Shown: positions 25,211 through 35,866 of the stretch, in pieces | How the letters are laid out: every line of letters starts with the position of its first letter | Numbering within the stretch: the stretch's first letter is position 1 | From: Micromonospora radicis | Lineage (GTDB): Bacteria; Actinomycetota; Actinomycetes; Mycobacteriales; Micromonosporaceae | Length of the DNA stretch: 64,000 nucleotides | Direction of reading: 5' to 3' | Assembly: GCF_003583405.1 (NCBI RefSeq) | Contig: NZ_QXEC01000001.1 | Span: 496,001-560,000, forward strand | The notes under the pieces: model-generated | Told to the model about the DNA's origin: nothing | Seen by the model: only the letters and a program-made list of their open reading frames with translations | Database searches by the model: none | Position numbers and translations under genes: made by a program

Positions 25211-26181
25211 GCGGGCCGCGGACCGTGCCGGGCGGCGTGGACCTGCTCACCGTCGGCGAGGCACTGGTGTCGCTGCGCTCGTCCGGGCCGCTGGCCGTCG
25301 GCGGCCCGCTGACCATGCACCTGGCCGGCGCGGAGACGAACGTGGCGATCGGGCTGGCCCGGCTGGGTCACCGCGCCGCCTGGGTGGGCCGGGTCAGCGA
25401 CGACGAGCTGGGCGAGTTCGTGCTGCGCCAGCTGCGGGCCGAGGGGGTCGGCACCGACGGGGTACGCCGCGATCCGGACCGCCCCGCCGGCCTGATGTTC
25501 CTGGAACGGCGCACCGCCGACCTGACCCGGGTGCGCTACCACCGCGCCGGTTCGGCCGGTTCGGCGCTGCACGTCGACGACGTGCGCGCGCCGCTCGCGG
25601 CCGGCGCCCGGGTGCTGCACCTCAGCGGCATCACCCCGGCGCTGTCCGACAGCGCTCGGGAGGCGGCGGCGTTCGCGGCCCGCGCGGCGGCCGCCGCCGG
25701 GGTGACGGTGTCGCTGGACGTCAACTACCGGGCCCGGCTCTGGCCCCGGGCGGCGGCCCGCGCGGCGTTGGCCCCACTGGCCGGGTACGCGTCGATCGTC
25801 ATCGCCTCCGAGGACGAGCTGGACCTGGTCGCCGATCCGGGCGCCGACGAGGCCACCGCCGTCGCCGGGCTGCTGCGCCGCGGGGTGCGGACGGTCCTGG
25901 TCAAGCTCGGCTCCGCGGGTGCCCGCGCACACACCCGCGACGGCGTGGAGCGGCTCGCCGCCGTACCCGTCACCGCCGTCGACCCGGTCGGCGCCGGTGA
26001 CGCGTTCACCGCCGGTTACCTCTCCGGTCACCTCGACGGACTGGACCTCGTCGACCGGCTGCGGCGCGCGGTGGCGCTGGGCGCCTTCGCGGTCACCGCG
26101 CGCGGCGACTGGGAGGGCCTGCCCCGCCGCGACGAGCTGTCCCTGCTCACCGGCAACGCTGCCGGCACCACCCTTCGCTGA
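25207..26181 (+). CDS. kdgK: PfkB-family 2-keto-3-deoxy sugar-acid kinase
   Basis: 324 residues with the PfkB fold. The substrate lid [17 protein letters not shown] and the anion-hole motif [13 protein letters not shown] (about 259-271) are intact. In this setting it should phosphorylate 2-keto-3-deoxygluconate or -galactonate with ATP, feeding the aldolase. GTG 25207 overlaps the aldolase stop. The precise substrate is inferred from neighbours. Confidence 0.82.
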   Translation: MSGPRTVPGGVDLLTVGEALVSLRSSGPLAVGGPLTMHLAGAETNVAIGLARLGHRAAWVGRVSDDELGEFVLRQLRAEGVGTDGVRRDPDRPAGLMFLERRTADLTRVRYHRAGSAGSALHVDDVRAPLAAGARVLHLSGITPALSDSAREAAAFAARAAAAAGVTVSLDVNYRARLWPRAAARAALAPLAGYASIVIASEDELDLVADPGADEATAVAGLLRRGVRTVLVKLGSAGARAHTRDGVERLAAVPVTAVDPVGAGDAFTAGYLSGHLDGLDLVDRLRRAVALGAFAVTARGDWEGLPRRDELSLLTGNAAGTTLR

Positions 26182-26204
26182 CCACCTGCGAGAAAGGCAT
26201 CCTC

Positions 26205-27434
26205 GTGAAGATCGTCGCCGCCGACGTCATCGTTTCCAGCCCCGACCGCAACTTCGTCACCTTGAAGATCACCACTGAGGACGGCATCACCGGTCTGGGC
26301 GACGGCACGCTCAACGGCCGGGAACTCTCCGTCGCCTCGTACCTGCGTGACCACGTGGTGCCGCTGCTGATCGGGCGGGACGCGCACCGCATCGAGGACG
26401 CCTGGCAGTTCCTGTACCGTTCGGCGTACTGGCGCCGCGGACCGGTCACCATGGCCGCCATCGCCGCGGTCGACGTCGCGCTCTGGGACATCAAGGCCAA
26501 GGCCGCCGGCATGCCGCTCTACCAGCTGCTGGGCGGTGCGTCGCGGACCGGCATCATGGCGTACGGCCACGCCTCCGGCCGCGACCTGCCGGAGCTGTTC
26601 GACTCCATCCGGGCCCACCTGGAACAGGGCTACCGGTCGATCCGGGTGCAGACCTCGGTGCCCGGCATCAACGCCGTGTACGGGGTCGCCGCCCAGCCCA
26701 GCACCGGCGGCAAGCGCTACGACTACGAGCCGGCCCAGCGCACCGCGCTGCCCGCCGAGGAGGACTGGGACACCCGCGCCTACCTGCGCCACCTGCCCGG
26801 TGTCTTCGAGGCGGTGCGCGCCGAGTTCGGTCCGGAGCTGCCGTTGCTGCACGACGGGCACCACCGGATGACCCCGATCCAGGCGGCGAAGCTGGGCAAG
26901 GCCCTCGAGCCGTACGACCTGTTCTGGCTGGAGGACTGCACCCCGGCGGAGAACCAGGAGGCGCTGCGGCTGGTCCGCCAGCACACCACCACACCGCTGG
27001 CCATCGGCGAGATCTTCAACACCGTCTGGGACTACCAGACGCTGATCCGCGAGCAGCTGATCGACTACGTGCGGTCCGCGGTCACCCACACCGGCGGCAT
27101 CACCGCCATGCGCAAGCTGCTCGACTTCGCCGCCCAGTACCAGATCAAGTCCGGCATCCACGGCCCGACCGACATCTCGCCGGTCGGCATGGCCGCCGCG
27201 CTGCACCTGGACCTGGCCATCCACAACTTCGGCATCCAGGAGTACATGCGCCACGGCGCGCTGACCAACGAGGTGTTCCGCCAGTCGTTCACCTTCGCCG
27301 ACGGCTACCTGCACCCCGGTGACCAGCCCGGTATCGGGGTGGAACTGGACGAGGAGGCCGCCGCCCGGTTCCCGTACCAGCCGGCGTACCTGCCGTTCAA
27401 CCGGCTGAAGGACGGCACCGTCCATGACTGGTGA
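26205..27434 (+). CDS. manD: D-mannonate dehydratase (ManD/RspA family)
   Basis: 409 residues, a typical ManD length. LLHDGHHR carries the Asp and His near 217 and 219, FWLEDCTP and AIGEIFN the other metal Glu residues, and [10 protein letters not shown] the late conserved loop. ManD proteins dehydrate D-mannonate, some also D-gluconate, to 2-keto-3-deoxygluconate. It starts at GTG with AAAGG upstream. Beside DgoD this is the second dehydratase of the operon, both feeding one kinase and aldolase. Confidence 0.83.
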   Translation: MKIVAADVIVSSPDRNFVTLKITTEDGITGLGDGTLNGRELSVASYLRDHVVPLLIGRDAHRIEDAWQFLYRSAYWRRGPVTMAAIAAVDVALWDIKAKAAGMPLYQLLGGASRTGIMAYGHASGRDLPELFDSIRAHLEQGYRSIRVQTSVPGINAVYGVAAQPSTGGKRYDYEPAQRTALPAEEDWDTRAYLRHLPGVFEAVRAEFGPELPLLHDGHHRMTPIQAAKLGKALEPYDLFWLEDCTPAENQEALRLVRQHTTTPLAIGEIFNTVWDYQTLIREQLIDYVRSAVTHTGGITAMRKLLDFAAQYQIKSGIHGPTDISPVGMAAALHLDLAIHNFGIQEYMRHGALTNEVFRQSFTFADGYLHPGDQPGIGVELDEEAAARFPYQPAYLPFNRLKDGTVHDW

Positions 27435-28008
27435 GCCGTCGACCCGGCACGTCGTGGTGATGGGGGTGTCCGGGGCGGGCAAGACCACCGTCGCGCACGG
27501 CATCGCCGCGTCGACCGGCCTGACCTTCGCCGAGGCCGACGAGTTCCACTCCGAGGCCAACGTGACCAGGATGCGGGCCGGCGTACCGCTGGACGACGAC
27601 GCCCGCTGGCCCTGGTTGCGGGCCCTGGCCGACTGGATGGCGGCCCGGCACCGGGAGGGCGTCTCGACGGTGCTGGCCTGCTCGGCGCTCAAGCGCTCCT
27701 ACCGCGACCTGCTGCGGCAGGGACCGCCCGGGGTCGACTTCGTCCACCTGGACGGGCCGACCGAGGTGATCCGGGAACGCATGTCGCTGCGGGCCGGGCA
27801 CTACATGCCGCCCAGCCTGCTCGACTCGCAGACGGCGACCCTGGAACCGCTCTGGCCGGACGAGCGGGCCGTCCTGCTCGACCTGCGGCTGTCCACCGAG
27901 GAGCTGGTCGCCGAGGCGGTGCGCCGCCTCGGCCTGCCGGTGCGCGGCGGTGCGGCCACCGTGCCGGCGGCGGCCGAGCGGCATCCGGAGGCGTCGCGCA
28001 CTCCGTGA
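27424..28008 (+). CDS. gntK: gluconokinase
   Basis: 194 residues with Walker [12 protein letters not shown] (about 14-24) and the family motifs [12 protein letters not shown] and [12 protein letters not shown]. It makes 6-phosphogluconate from gluconate with ATP. The gene begins 11 bases inside manD. The last 20 residues are a Pro/Ala-rich tail. A strong terminator follows. Confidence 0.88.
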   Translation: MTGEPSTRHVVVMGVSGAGKTTVAHGIAASTGLTFAEADEFHSEANVTRMRAGVPLDDDARWPWLRALADWMAARHREGVSTVLACSALKRSYRDLLRQGPPGVDFVHLDGPTEVIRERMSLRAGHYMPPSLLDSQTATLEPLWPDERAVLLDLRLSTEELVAEAVRRLGLPVRGGAATVPAAAERHPEASRTP

Positions 28009-28015
28009 CCCGGGC

Positions 28016-28053
28016 GCGGTGGCGACCCGGCCGAGGGGGCGGGTCGCCACCGC
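28016..28053 (+). terminator. terminator of the sugar-acid operon
   Basis: A perfect 14-bp stem (28016-28029 with 28040-28053, 10-base loop) 7 bases after the gluconokinase stop codon. Confidence 0.7.
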
Positions 28054-28057
28054 ATCA

Positions 28058-28795
28058 CCGCTCGGGGTGGCGCCGGACGAAGTCCTGGTAGGTCTCGTTG
28101 GCGAGTTCGGCCTGGCGTACCTCGGCCTGCTCGCCCACCGGGTCGACGTGGTCGACCGGATCGCCGCCGGCAACCCGGCCGCCGACGTGGCCGGACGACG
28201 CGCGGCGCTGGCCGACATCGACCGGGAACTGGTGGCCGCCCACACTGAACTCGGCCGCGCCGAAGTCCCGGCACCCCGGACCCTGCTCTACGAGGACGCC
28301 ACGCTGTGCACCTCGGCGCCGGTCACCGCCGACCGGGACAGCTGGCGGCAGGAGGTACTGCCCGGCCTGCGGGCGTTGGCCCGGATCATGCCGGTGTTCG
28401 ACGTCAACCTGCCCCCGCCGGCTGGCCACCAAGGGCTTCTTCCGGGCCCGCTACGGTGTCGGCGGCCGCTGCGCCGACCTGCTCACCTTCGCCCACGAGT
28501 TCCAGCAGGACTTCTTCGAGCACTACACCGGCCGGATGCTGCGCCGCCGGGCGGTCGACGCGGACAACAACTACGTCCGGCAGGAGAACTGGTTCCGGCA
28601 GCAGGAGATCACCGCCCTGGACGACGCCCGGATCGAGGTGGCCCGGCGGGTCGACGAGGCGTACGCCCGGCTGCCGGCCGGCGCCGAGGAGCTGGTGCTC
28701 GACGACGCCTTCATGGCCGACGTGGCCGCGCTGGTGCCCGACACCCTCGGCGTGCTCGACCCGCGTTCCTTCTTCCTCCAACTAGCGAGTGCGCA
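28058..28795 (+). pseudogene. lantibiotic dehydratase (LanB-type) remnant
   Basis: The plus strand reads GLVGEFGLAYLGLLAHRVD through LYEDATLCTSAPVTADRDSW in frame 2, shifts frame near 28413, and continues as RLATKGFFRARYGVGGRCAD through NYVRQENWFRQQEITALDDA and ends near PRSFFLQLAS. The ED-x-T...LP, F-x-RYGxGG and helix-rich middle match the N-terminal glutamylation domain of lantibiotic dehydratases. There is no start, at least one frameshift, and the elimination domain is absent. It is a decayed fragment; no precursor, cyclase or transporter remains nearby. Confidence 0.6.
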
Positions 28796-28904
28796 GGACG
28801 GAACCCGGCGGCGGGGGCGGGTTTGCCGGTTTTGCGGGTACCCGGCAGGTGACCGGGGCACGATGAACCGCAGCGCGACGGGACACGACGGCAGGTGGGC
28901 GGGC

Positions 28905-30734
28905 GTGCGGGAGACAGCGGTTGAGCCGATCGTCAGCGGCGAGGACGGCAGCCTCGCCGAACAGGTGTGGCGCAACGCGGTGGAGGACTCCGACGCGGTG
29001 CAGTTCATCCGACCGGACCCGGATCCCCGGTCCTGGCCGGTCCGTCGCACCGGAGGCGGTGGCGCCCTGCCGGTGACCTGCCGGCAGTTCCGCGACGACG
29101 TGCTGGCCCTCGCCCGGGGCCTGCTCGCCGCCGGGGTGGCCCACGGCGACCGGATCGGGCTGCTCAGCCGGACCCGCTACGAGTGGACCCTGGTCGACTA
29201 CGCCCTCTGGTCGATCGGCGCGGTCACCGTGCCGATCTACGACACCTCCAGCGCCGACCAGATCCGCTGGATCCTCGGTGACTCCGGCGCCGTCGGGTGT
29301 GTGGTGGAGACCGCCGACCACGCCACCACGGTCGACGGGATGCGGGCGGACCTGCCCGCGCTGCGGCAGCGCTGGCGGATCGACACCGGCGACCTCATCG
29401 ACCTGGCGGCCCGGGGCCGGGGCGTCGACGCGGCGAGGGTCGACGCCCGCCGCGCCGAGGTGGCCGGCGACGACCTGGCCACCATCGTCTACACCAGCGG
29501 CACCACCGGGCCACCCAAGGGTTGTGTGCTGACCCACCGCAACATCTCCGCCGACATCGGCAACGCCAGCGCGGTGCTGCCACAGCTGTTGCACCCGGGC
29601 GCGTTGACGGTGCTGTTCCTGCCGCTGGCCCACGCCTTCGCCCGGCTGATCCAGGTCGGTATGGTCCGCAACCGGGCCACCATGGTGCACAGCGCCGACA
29701 TGTCCGCCGTGCTCGACCAACTGCGCCGGTTCCGGCCCACCTTCGTCCTCACCGTGCCACGGATGTTCGAGAAGATGCACGACCAGGCCCGTCGCGCCGC
29801 CGAGGACGCCCACCGGGGCCTGCTGTTCGGCATCGGCGAGCAGGTGGCGCTGCGCTACAGCCGAGCCCTGGACCGGCCCGCCGGTCCCGGACTGCCGCTG
29901 CGCCTGGCGCACGTGCTGTTCGACCTGATCGCGTACCGGCGGTTGCGTGCGGCGCTGGGCGGGCGGTGCCGGATGGCCATCGTGGGTGGGGCGCCGCTGG
30001 GGGAGCGGCTCGGGCACTTCTTCCGCGGCACCGGCATCGTCGTCCTGGAGGGGTACGGGCTGACCGAGACCTCCCCGGCGTTGACGGTGAACCTGCCCAC
30101 CGCGATGCGGATCGGCACGGTCGGCCGCCCGGTACCCGGGGTGCGGATCCGCATCGCCGACGACGGGGAGGTGCACGCCCGCGGCGAGGTGATCTTCCCC
30201 GGCTACTGGAACAACCCGGCGGCGACCCGGGAGACGCTCACCGACGACGGCTGGCTGCGCACCGGCGACCTCGGCAGCCTCGACGACGACGGCTTCCTGC
30301 GGATCACCGGCCGGACCAAGGAGATCATGGTGACCGCGGCGGGCAAGAACCTGGCCCCCGCGCCCATCGAGGAGCGCATCCGGGCGCACCCCCTGGTCAG
30401 CCAGGCGATGTTGGTGGCCGACGGCCGGCCGTACGTCGCCGCGCTGGTCACCGTCGACCCGCAGGCGTGGGTGCGGTGGCGCGACGCCCACGGGCACCCG
30501 GGTGCCACGCTCGCCGGGTTCCGCGACGACCCGCGACTGCGCGCCGAGATCCAGGACGCGGTCGACCAGGCCAACCGCAGCGTCTCGCACGCCGAGCAGG
30601 TGAAGACCTTCCGGATCCTGGGTCGGGACCTCACCGAGGCCGACGGGGAACTCACCCCCACCCTGAAGATCAAGCGGGAGTCGGTGCAGGACCACTTCGC
30701 CGACGACGTCGCCGCGCTGTTCCACGGTCACTGA
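28905..30734 (+). CDS. long-chain fatty acid-CoA ligase
   Basis: 609 residues of the ANL superfamily. Motifs are IVYTSGTTGPPKG (ATP binding), EGYGLTETSP, DDGWLRTGDLG and GRTKEIMVTAAGKN, with the catalytic Lys in TLKIKRESV near the end. It activates fatty acids to acyl-CoA. GTG 28905 is chosen because relatives start with a similar VRExxVxPxV; ATG 28863 with 14 more residues is the alternative. A small hairpin CTGAGCC-GA-GGCTCAG (30732-30747) follows the gene. Confidence 0.87.
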   Translation: MRETAVEPIVSGEDGSLAEQVWRNAVEDSDAVQFIRPDPDPRSWPVRRTGGGGALPVTCRQFRDDVLALARGLLAAGVAHGDRIGLLSRTRYEWTLVDYALWSIGAVTVPIYDTSSADQIRWILGDSGAVGCVVETADHATTVDGMRADLPALRQRWRIDTGDLIDLAARGRGVDAARVDARRAEVAGDDLATIVYTSGTTGPPKGCVLTHRNISADIGNASAVLPQLLHPGALTVLFLPLAHAFARLIQVGMVRNRATMVHSADMSAVLDQLRRFRPTFVLTVPRMFEKMHDQARRAAEDAHRGLLFGIGEQVALRYSRALDRPAGPGLPLRLAHVLFDLIAYRRLRAALGGRCRMAIVGGAPLGERLGHFFRGTGIVVLEGYGLTETSPALTVNLPTAMRIGTVGRPVPGVRIRIADDGEVHARGEVIFPGYWNNPAATRETLTDDGWLRTGDLGSLDDDGFLRITGRTKEIMVTAAGKNLAPAPIEERIRAHPLVSQAMLVADGRPYVAALVTVDPQAWVRWRDAHGHPGATLAGFRDDPRLRAEIQDAVDQANRSVSHAEQVKTFRILGRDLTEADGELTPTLKIKRESVQDHFADDVAALFHGH

Positions 30735-30872
30735 GCCGAGGCTCAGACTTCCAGGGGTGTCCGGCCGGGCGGGTGTCAAGCGGGAGGCGGACTGTCCGGA
30801 GGCGGTTCGCCGACATTCGAGTGATCGTTTCCGGACTACCGTGCACGCACCCGCTGCCCCCGGAGGACCCGA

Positions 30873-31442
30873 ATGTGCGTCGACACGGCCATCCGCGCCG
30901 AGATCAGAGTCTCCGTCCAGGACCGGCGCGCGTCGGACCGCGCCGCCGGCCATCTCGCCGTCGGCGTCCTGATCGACGGCGACCAGGTGCTCGTACCCAA
31001 TCCACCCGAGCGACTGCTCGACCCGCACGCCGACCTGGAGGTGGTCGTCTTCCCCGTCGGTCTGGAAGAGCGGCTGCCCGTCGAGGTCGCCCCGGTCTGG
31101 AAGTGGCGGCGTTTCGCCCTGACCGACCAGGCGCCGCTGGCCCTGATCGCCTCGCTCGGGCACGCCTCCGGCTACAGCTCACAGGTCGGGCGGGTCGACG
31201 CCGCCGCCCTGGCCGAGGGGATCGAGGCGGCCGGCGGCGACCTGTGGGAGGCGCTGCGCCGGCAGCGGGTCGTCACCGACGACGCCCACGTGGTCGACGA
31301 CGACCTGCTGCGCCGGGTGGGTGAACTGGAACAGGCCCAGCGCGAACCCCGCCGCGCCGAACACCGGTTCGACTCGCTGCGCGAGCTGACCGGCGGCTTC
31401 TGCATCCTGTTCTGTTTCTGCCAGCCGCACGGCCCCCGATGA
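30873..31442 (+). CDS. hypothetical protein with Gly-Gly/Cys-rich C-terminal tail
   Basis: 189 residues that I do not recognise. Residues about 25-100 form beta strands (GHLAVGVLIDGDQVLVPNPP, LEVVVFPVG, PLALIASLG) that recall a trypsin-like N-terminal barrel without its His/Asp/Ser residues. A helical part follows. The last 22 residues read ELTGG-FCILFCFC-QPHGPR, a Gly-Gly followed by a hydrophobic Cys-rich stretch. The stop overlaps the histidine kinase start (ATGA), so it is coupled to the two-component system and may be its sensor partner. A cleaved peptide tail is a speculation. Confidence 0.6.
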   Translation: MCVDTAIRAEIRVSVQDRRASDRAAGHLAVGVLIDGDQVLVPNPPERLLDPHADLEVVVFPVGLEERLPVEVAPVWKWRRFALTDQAPLALIASLGHASGYSSQVGRVDAAALAEGIEAAGGDLWEALRRQRVVTDDAHVVDDDLLRRVGELEQAQREPRRAEHRFDSLRELTGGFCILFCFCQPHGPR

Positions 31443-32653
31443 CCACCGCCGAGACCGCACCGGCGTCGGCACGGCCCCGCGTCCCGGCCCGCCGCGACGT
31501 CCTGGTCGCCGGGGCGGTCTGGCTGCTCGACCTGGCGCTGTTCTCCACCGCCGGCACCGACCTCGCCCGTGCCGGCGGCCCGGACGGCGCCACCGTCCTG
31601 CTGCTGGGCTTCGCGGCCCTGGCCCCGGTCGGGCTGCTGTGGCGGCGCCGGGCGCCGGTGACCGTCTTCGCCCTGGTCTGGGCCCTCGGGCTGGCCGGCA
31701 CCGCCCTGGTCGCCGGCTACCAGCCGGTCCTCGCGGTGCTGGTCGCCCTCTACGCGGTGGGCGCGCACGCCCCGGCGAACCGGGCCTGGGCCACCGTGCC
31801 GGCGCTGGCGCCGTACCTGGTCATCGCCGCCAACGAGGCGTGGCTGGCCGGCCGCGACGACACCGGTCGGCGGACCGCCGTCTTCGTCGGCCTCGCCCTG
31901 GTCTACGCCCTCGTCGTCGCCGGCACCTGGGCGCTGGGCTGGTGGGCCGGCAGCAACCGGCGCCGGCTCGCCGAGGCCGAACGCCTGCGCGCCGTCGAGG
32001 CGCACCGCGCGGTGGCCGACGAGCGGACCCGCATCTCCCGCGAACTGCACGACATCGTCGCCCACACGGTGACGGTGATGCTGTTGCAGGCCGGCGGCGC
32101 GCGCCGGATCCTGGCCAGCGACCCGCAGCGGGCCGGACAGGCGCTGGCCGACATCGAGCGGGCCGGCCGGCAGGCGGTGGAGGAGCTGCGCCGGATGCTC
32201 GCCGTCATCGCCCCGGGCGGCACGCCGACCCCCGACGCCCACCATCCCGGGCCCGCCGACCTCGAGGAACTGGTGGCGGGGGTGCGCGCCGCCGGGCTGC
32301 GGGTGACCCTCACCGTCGACGGCCGGCCCCGACCGGTGGACCCCAGCGTCGGGCTCGCCGCCTACCGGACCGTCCAGGAGGCACTGACCAACACCGCCCG
32401 GTACGCCGGCCCCCGGGCCACCGCCGAGGTGCGGCTGAGCTGGGCCGACGAACTGGAGGTGGAGGTGCTCGACAGCGGCGGTACGCCGACCGGCGCGGCC
32501 GCCGGGCTCTCCACCGGCCACGGGCTGACCGGCCTGCGGGAACGGGTCGACGTGGCCGGCGGTGAGCTGACCACCGGGCCGGTGGCGGGGCGGGGCTTCC
32601 GGGTGCACGCCCGCCTGCCGCTGCCGCCCGTCGAGGTCGCGGTGCCGTCGTGA
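31439..32653 (+). CDS. sensor histidine kinase (NarL-type)
   Basis: 404 residues. The N-terminus has four or five membrane helices (about 20-170). The HisKA_3 box ISRELHDIVAHTVTVMLLQA carries the phospho-acceptor His near 203. The HATPase domain (about 290-395) has EALTNTARYA and HGLTGLRERV. It overlaps the genes on both sides. The signal is unknown, but the coupled hypothetical protein before it is a candidate accessory factor. Confidence 0.88.
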   Translation: MTTAETAPASARPRVPARRDVLVAGAVWLLDLALFSTAGTDLARAGGPDGATVLLLGFAALAPVGLLWRRRAPVTVFALVWALGLAGTALVAGYQPVLAVLVALYAVGAHAPANRAWATVPALAPYLVIAANEAWLAGRDDTGRRTAVFVGLALVYALVVAGTWALGWWAGSNRRRLAEAERLRAVEAHRAVADERTRISRELHDIVAHTVTVMLLQAGGARRILASDPQRAGQALADIERAGRQAVEELRRMLAVIAPGGTPTPDAHHPGPADLEELVAGVRAAGLRVTLTVDGRPRPVDPSVGLAAYRTVQEALTNTARYAGPRATAEVRLSWADELEVEVLDSGGTPTGAAAGLSTGHGLTGLRERVDVAGGELTTGPVAGRGFRVHARLPLPPVEVAVPS

Positions 32654-33306
32654 TCCGGGTACTGCTCGCCGACGACCAGCCGCTGGTACGGTCCGGCATC
32701 GCCATGCTGCTCGCCGCCGAACCGGACATCGAGGTGGTCGGCGAGTGCGGCGACGGCGCCGAGGCACTCGCGTCGGCCCGCCGGCTGCGCCCCGACGTGG
32801 TGCTGATGGACGTCCGGATGCCGGGCGTCGACGGGGTGGCGGCCACCCGCGCCATCGCCGCCGACGACACCGGCGTACGGGTGCTCGTGCTCACCACGTA
32901 CCACGTGGACGACGCGGTCCGGGCGGCGCTGCGCGCCGGTGCCTCCGGGTTCCTGCTCAAGGACGCCGTACCCGCCGAGCTGACCATGGCGGTGCGTGCG
33001 GTCGCGGCTGGTGAGGCCTGGCTGGACCCGGCGGTGACCCGGTCGCTGTTGACCGAGTTCGCCGCCCTCGGCGCGCAGCCCGGGCCCGCCGCGGCCGAAC
33101 TGGCTCGGCTCACCGACCGCGAACGGCAGGTGTTGGTGCAGATGGCGTACGGGCTCTCCAACGCGGAGATCGCCGCCCGGCTGCACATCGGCGACGCCAC
33201 GGTGAAGACCCACGTCGGCCGGGTCCTGATGAAGCTCGGCCTGCGGGACCGCGCCCAGGCCGTCGCGGCTGCCTACCGGGGAGGGCTGATGCCGCCGGGT
33301 GGTTGA
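32650..33306 (+). CDS. LuxR/NarL-type response regulator
   Basis: 218 residues. The receiver domain has DDQ at 9-11, phospho-acceptor Asp54 in VVLMDVRMPGVDG, TT in VLTTYHVDD and Lys in GFLLKDAVPAE. The LuxR helix-turn-helix is at about 150-210 (LTDRERQVLVQMAYGLSNAE). GTG 32650 overlaps the kinase stop by GTGA. Output genes are not visible here; autoregulation is possible. Confidence 0.9.
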   Translation: MIRVLLADDQPLVRSGIAMLLAAEPDIEVVGECGDGAEALASARRLRPDVVLMDVRMPGVDGVAATRAIAADDTGVRVLVLTTYHVDDAVRAALRAGASGFLLKDAVPAELTMAVRAVAAGEAWLDPAVTRSLLTEFAALGAQPGPAAAELARLTDRERQVLVQMAYGLSNAEIAARLHIGDATVKTHVGRVLMKLGLRDRAQAVAAAYRGGLMPPGG

Positions 33307-33432
33307 CCGTCCGCCTCGTCCGGCGATAGTTGTCCGCGAGTTTCGCGCCCGACACGCCCGACGATCTGTGGTCGGATCGTCGCGACACGTTAGGGTGCGT
33401 TCGCATCCGGTGTGGTCGGTACGGAGGAGTGG

Positions 33433-34881
<1,449 letters not shown>

Positions 34882-35085
34882 CCGTTGCCGCACCGCGCCC
34901 GGTCGCCGTCGCCACGTCCGACGGCCGGCGCGACAGCTGACGGCCGCGGTACGCGGCCGTGCGGCACCGGCTCAGTCCTCACACCGGCTTCGCCGCCGCA
35001 CCGGCTCCGCCGTGGTACCCGCGCCCGTTCGCGGGTCACCGGCCGGGCCCGTCACTCGGACTTCTTCGCCTCACCAGGAGTGCCC

Positions 35086-35778
35086 ATGCACGTCTGCCCG
35101 CCGGTCGACCGCGCCCGCTGGCGCGACATCGACTGGATCGTCGACCTCGTGACCGCCACCGTCGCACCCACCACGCTCGGCACGTGGCTGGTGCCCGACG
35201 AACGGCGGCGACCCGCCGTACTCGCCGCCGTGGCCCGGATCTGGATCGAACACGCGTTGCTGTTCGGCGACGCGTTCCTGCTCAAGGACGGCACGGCCGC
35301 CACCGTCTGGTTCCACCGCTACCGGCCGATCCCGCCGCCGCCGCGCTACGCCGAGCGGCTCGTGGACGCCTGCGGGAACGACGGTGGACGCTTCCGCCGG
35401 CTGACCCACGTCCTCGCCGCGCGGCGCCCGCAGGAGGCCCACAACCACCTGGCCTTCCTCGCGGCACCGCCGGACGTCGACCGGCCCGGCCAGGCCGCCG
35501 CCGTCCTCGCCGGCAGCCACCGGTCGATGGACACCCTCGGCCTGCCGATGTACGCCGAGGCGTACAGCGCCGCCGAGCGTCGCCTCTACCGCCGCCTCGG
35601 CTACCGGGAGCGCAACCGGCTCACCCGGCCGGACGGGATTCCCGTCGACCTGCTCTGGCGACCCGTGCCACCGCTGCGGCTCGGCACCGTGACCGCACCG
35701 GCGGTACGCGGCACGGTCCGGCGCCGGGTCCGTCGGCTGGCCATGGTGGCCGATCCCGGCGTCGGCGCCCGCGGGTGA
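35086..35778 (+). CDS. GNAT-family N-acetyltransferase-like protein
   Basis: 230 residues. The core (about 60-190) fits GNAT: strands GDAFLLKDGTAATVWF and NHLAFLAAPP, a loop for acetyl-CoA (GQAAAVLAGSHRSMD) and a late LPMYAEAYSAAERRLYRRLG. AGGAG lies 5 bases before ATG 35086. The substrate is unknown. A very strong terminator follows. Confidence 0.7.
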   Translation: MHVCPPVDRARWRDIDWIVDLVTATVAPTTLGTWLVPDERRRPAVLAAVARIWIEHALLFGDAFLLKDGTAATVWFHRYRPIPPPPRYAERLVDACGNDGGRFRRLTHVLAARRPQEAHNHLAFLAAPPDVDRPGQAAAVLAGSHRSMDTLGLPMYAEAYSAAERRLYRRLGYRERNRLTRPDGIPVDLLWRPVPPLRLGTVTAPAVRGTVRRRVRRLAMVADPGVGARG

Positions 35779-35783
35779 GTTAT

Positions 35784-35836
35784 GGCACCGGAGCCGGTGC
35801 GGGTGGGGCCGACCCGCCCGCACCGGCTCCGGTGCC
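35784..35836 (+). terminator. strong bidirectional terminator between GNAT and dinB
   Basis: A perfect 20-bp stem (35784-35803 with 35817-35836, 13-base loop) between the convergent GNAT and dinB genes. The long stem suits both directions. Confidence 0.8.
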
Positions 35837-35866
35837 GCCGCCCGCCGGCCGGGGTGCGGCGCCGGT

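Noticed and set aside
26028..27692. 554-codon minus-strand frame over manD
   Set aside because: Shadow of manD; no recognisable domain.
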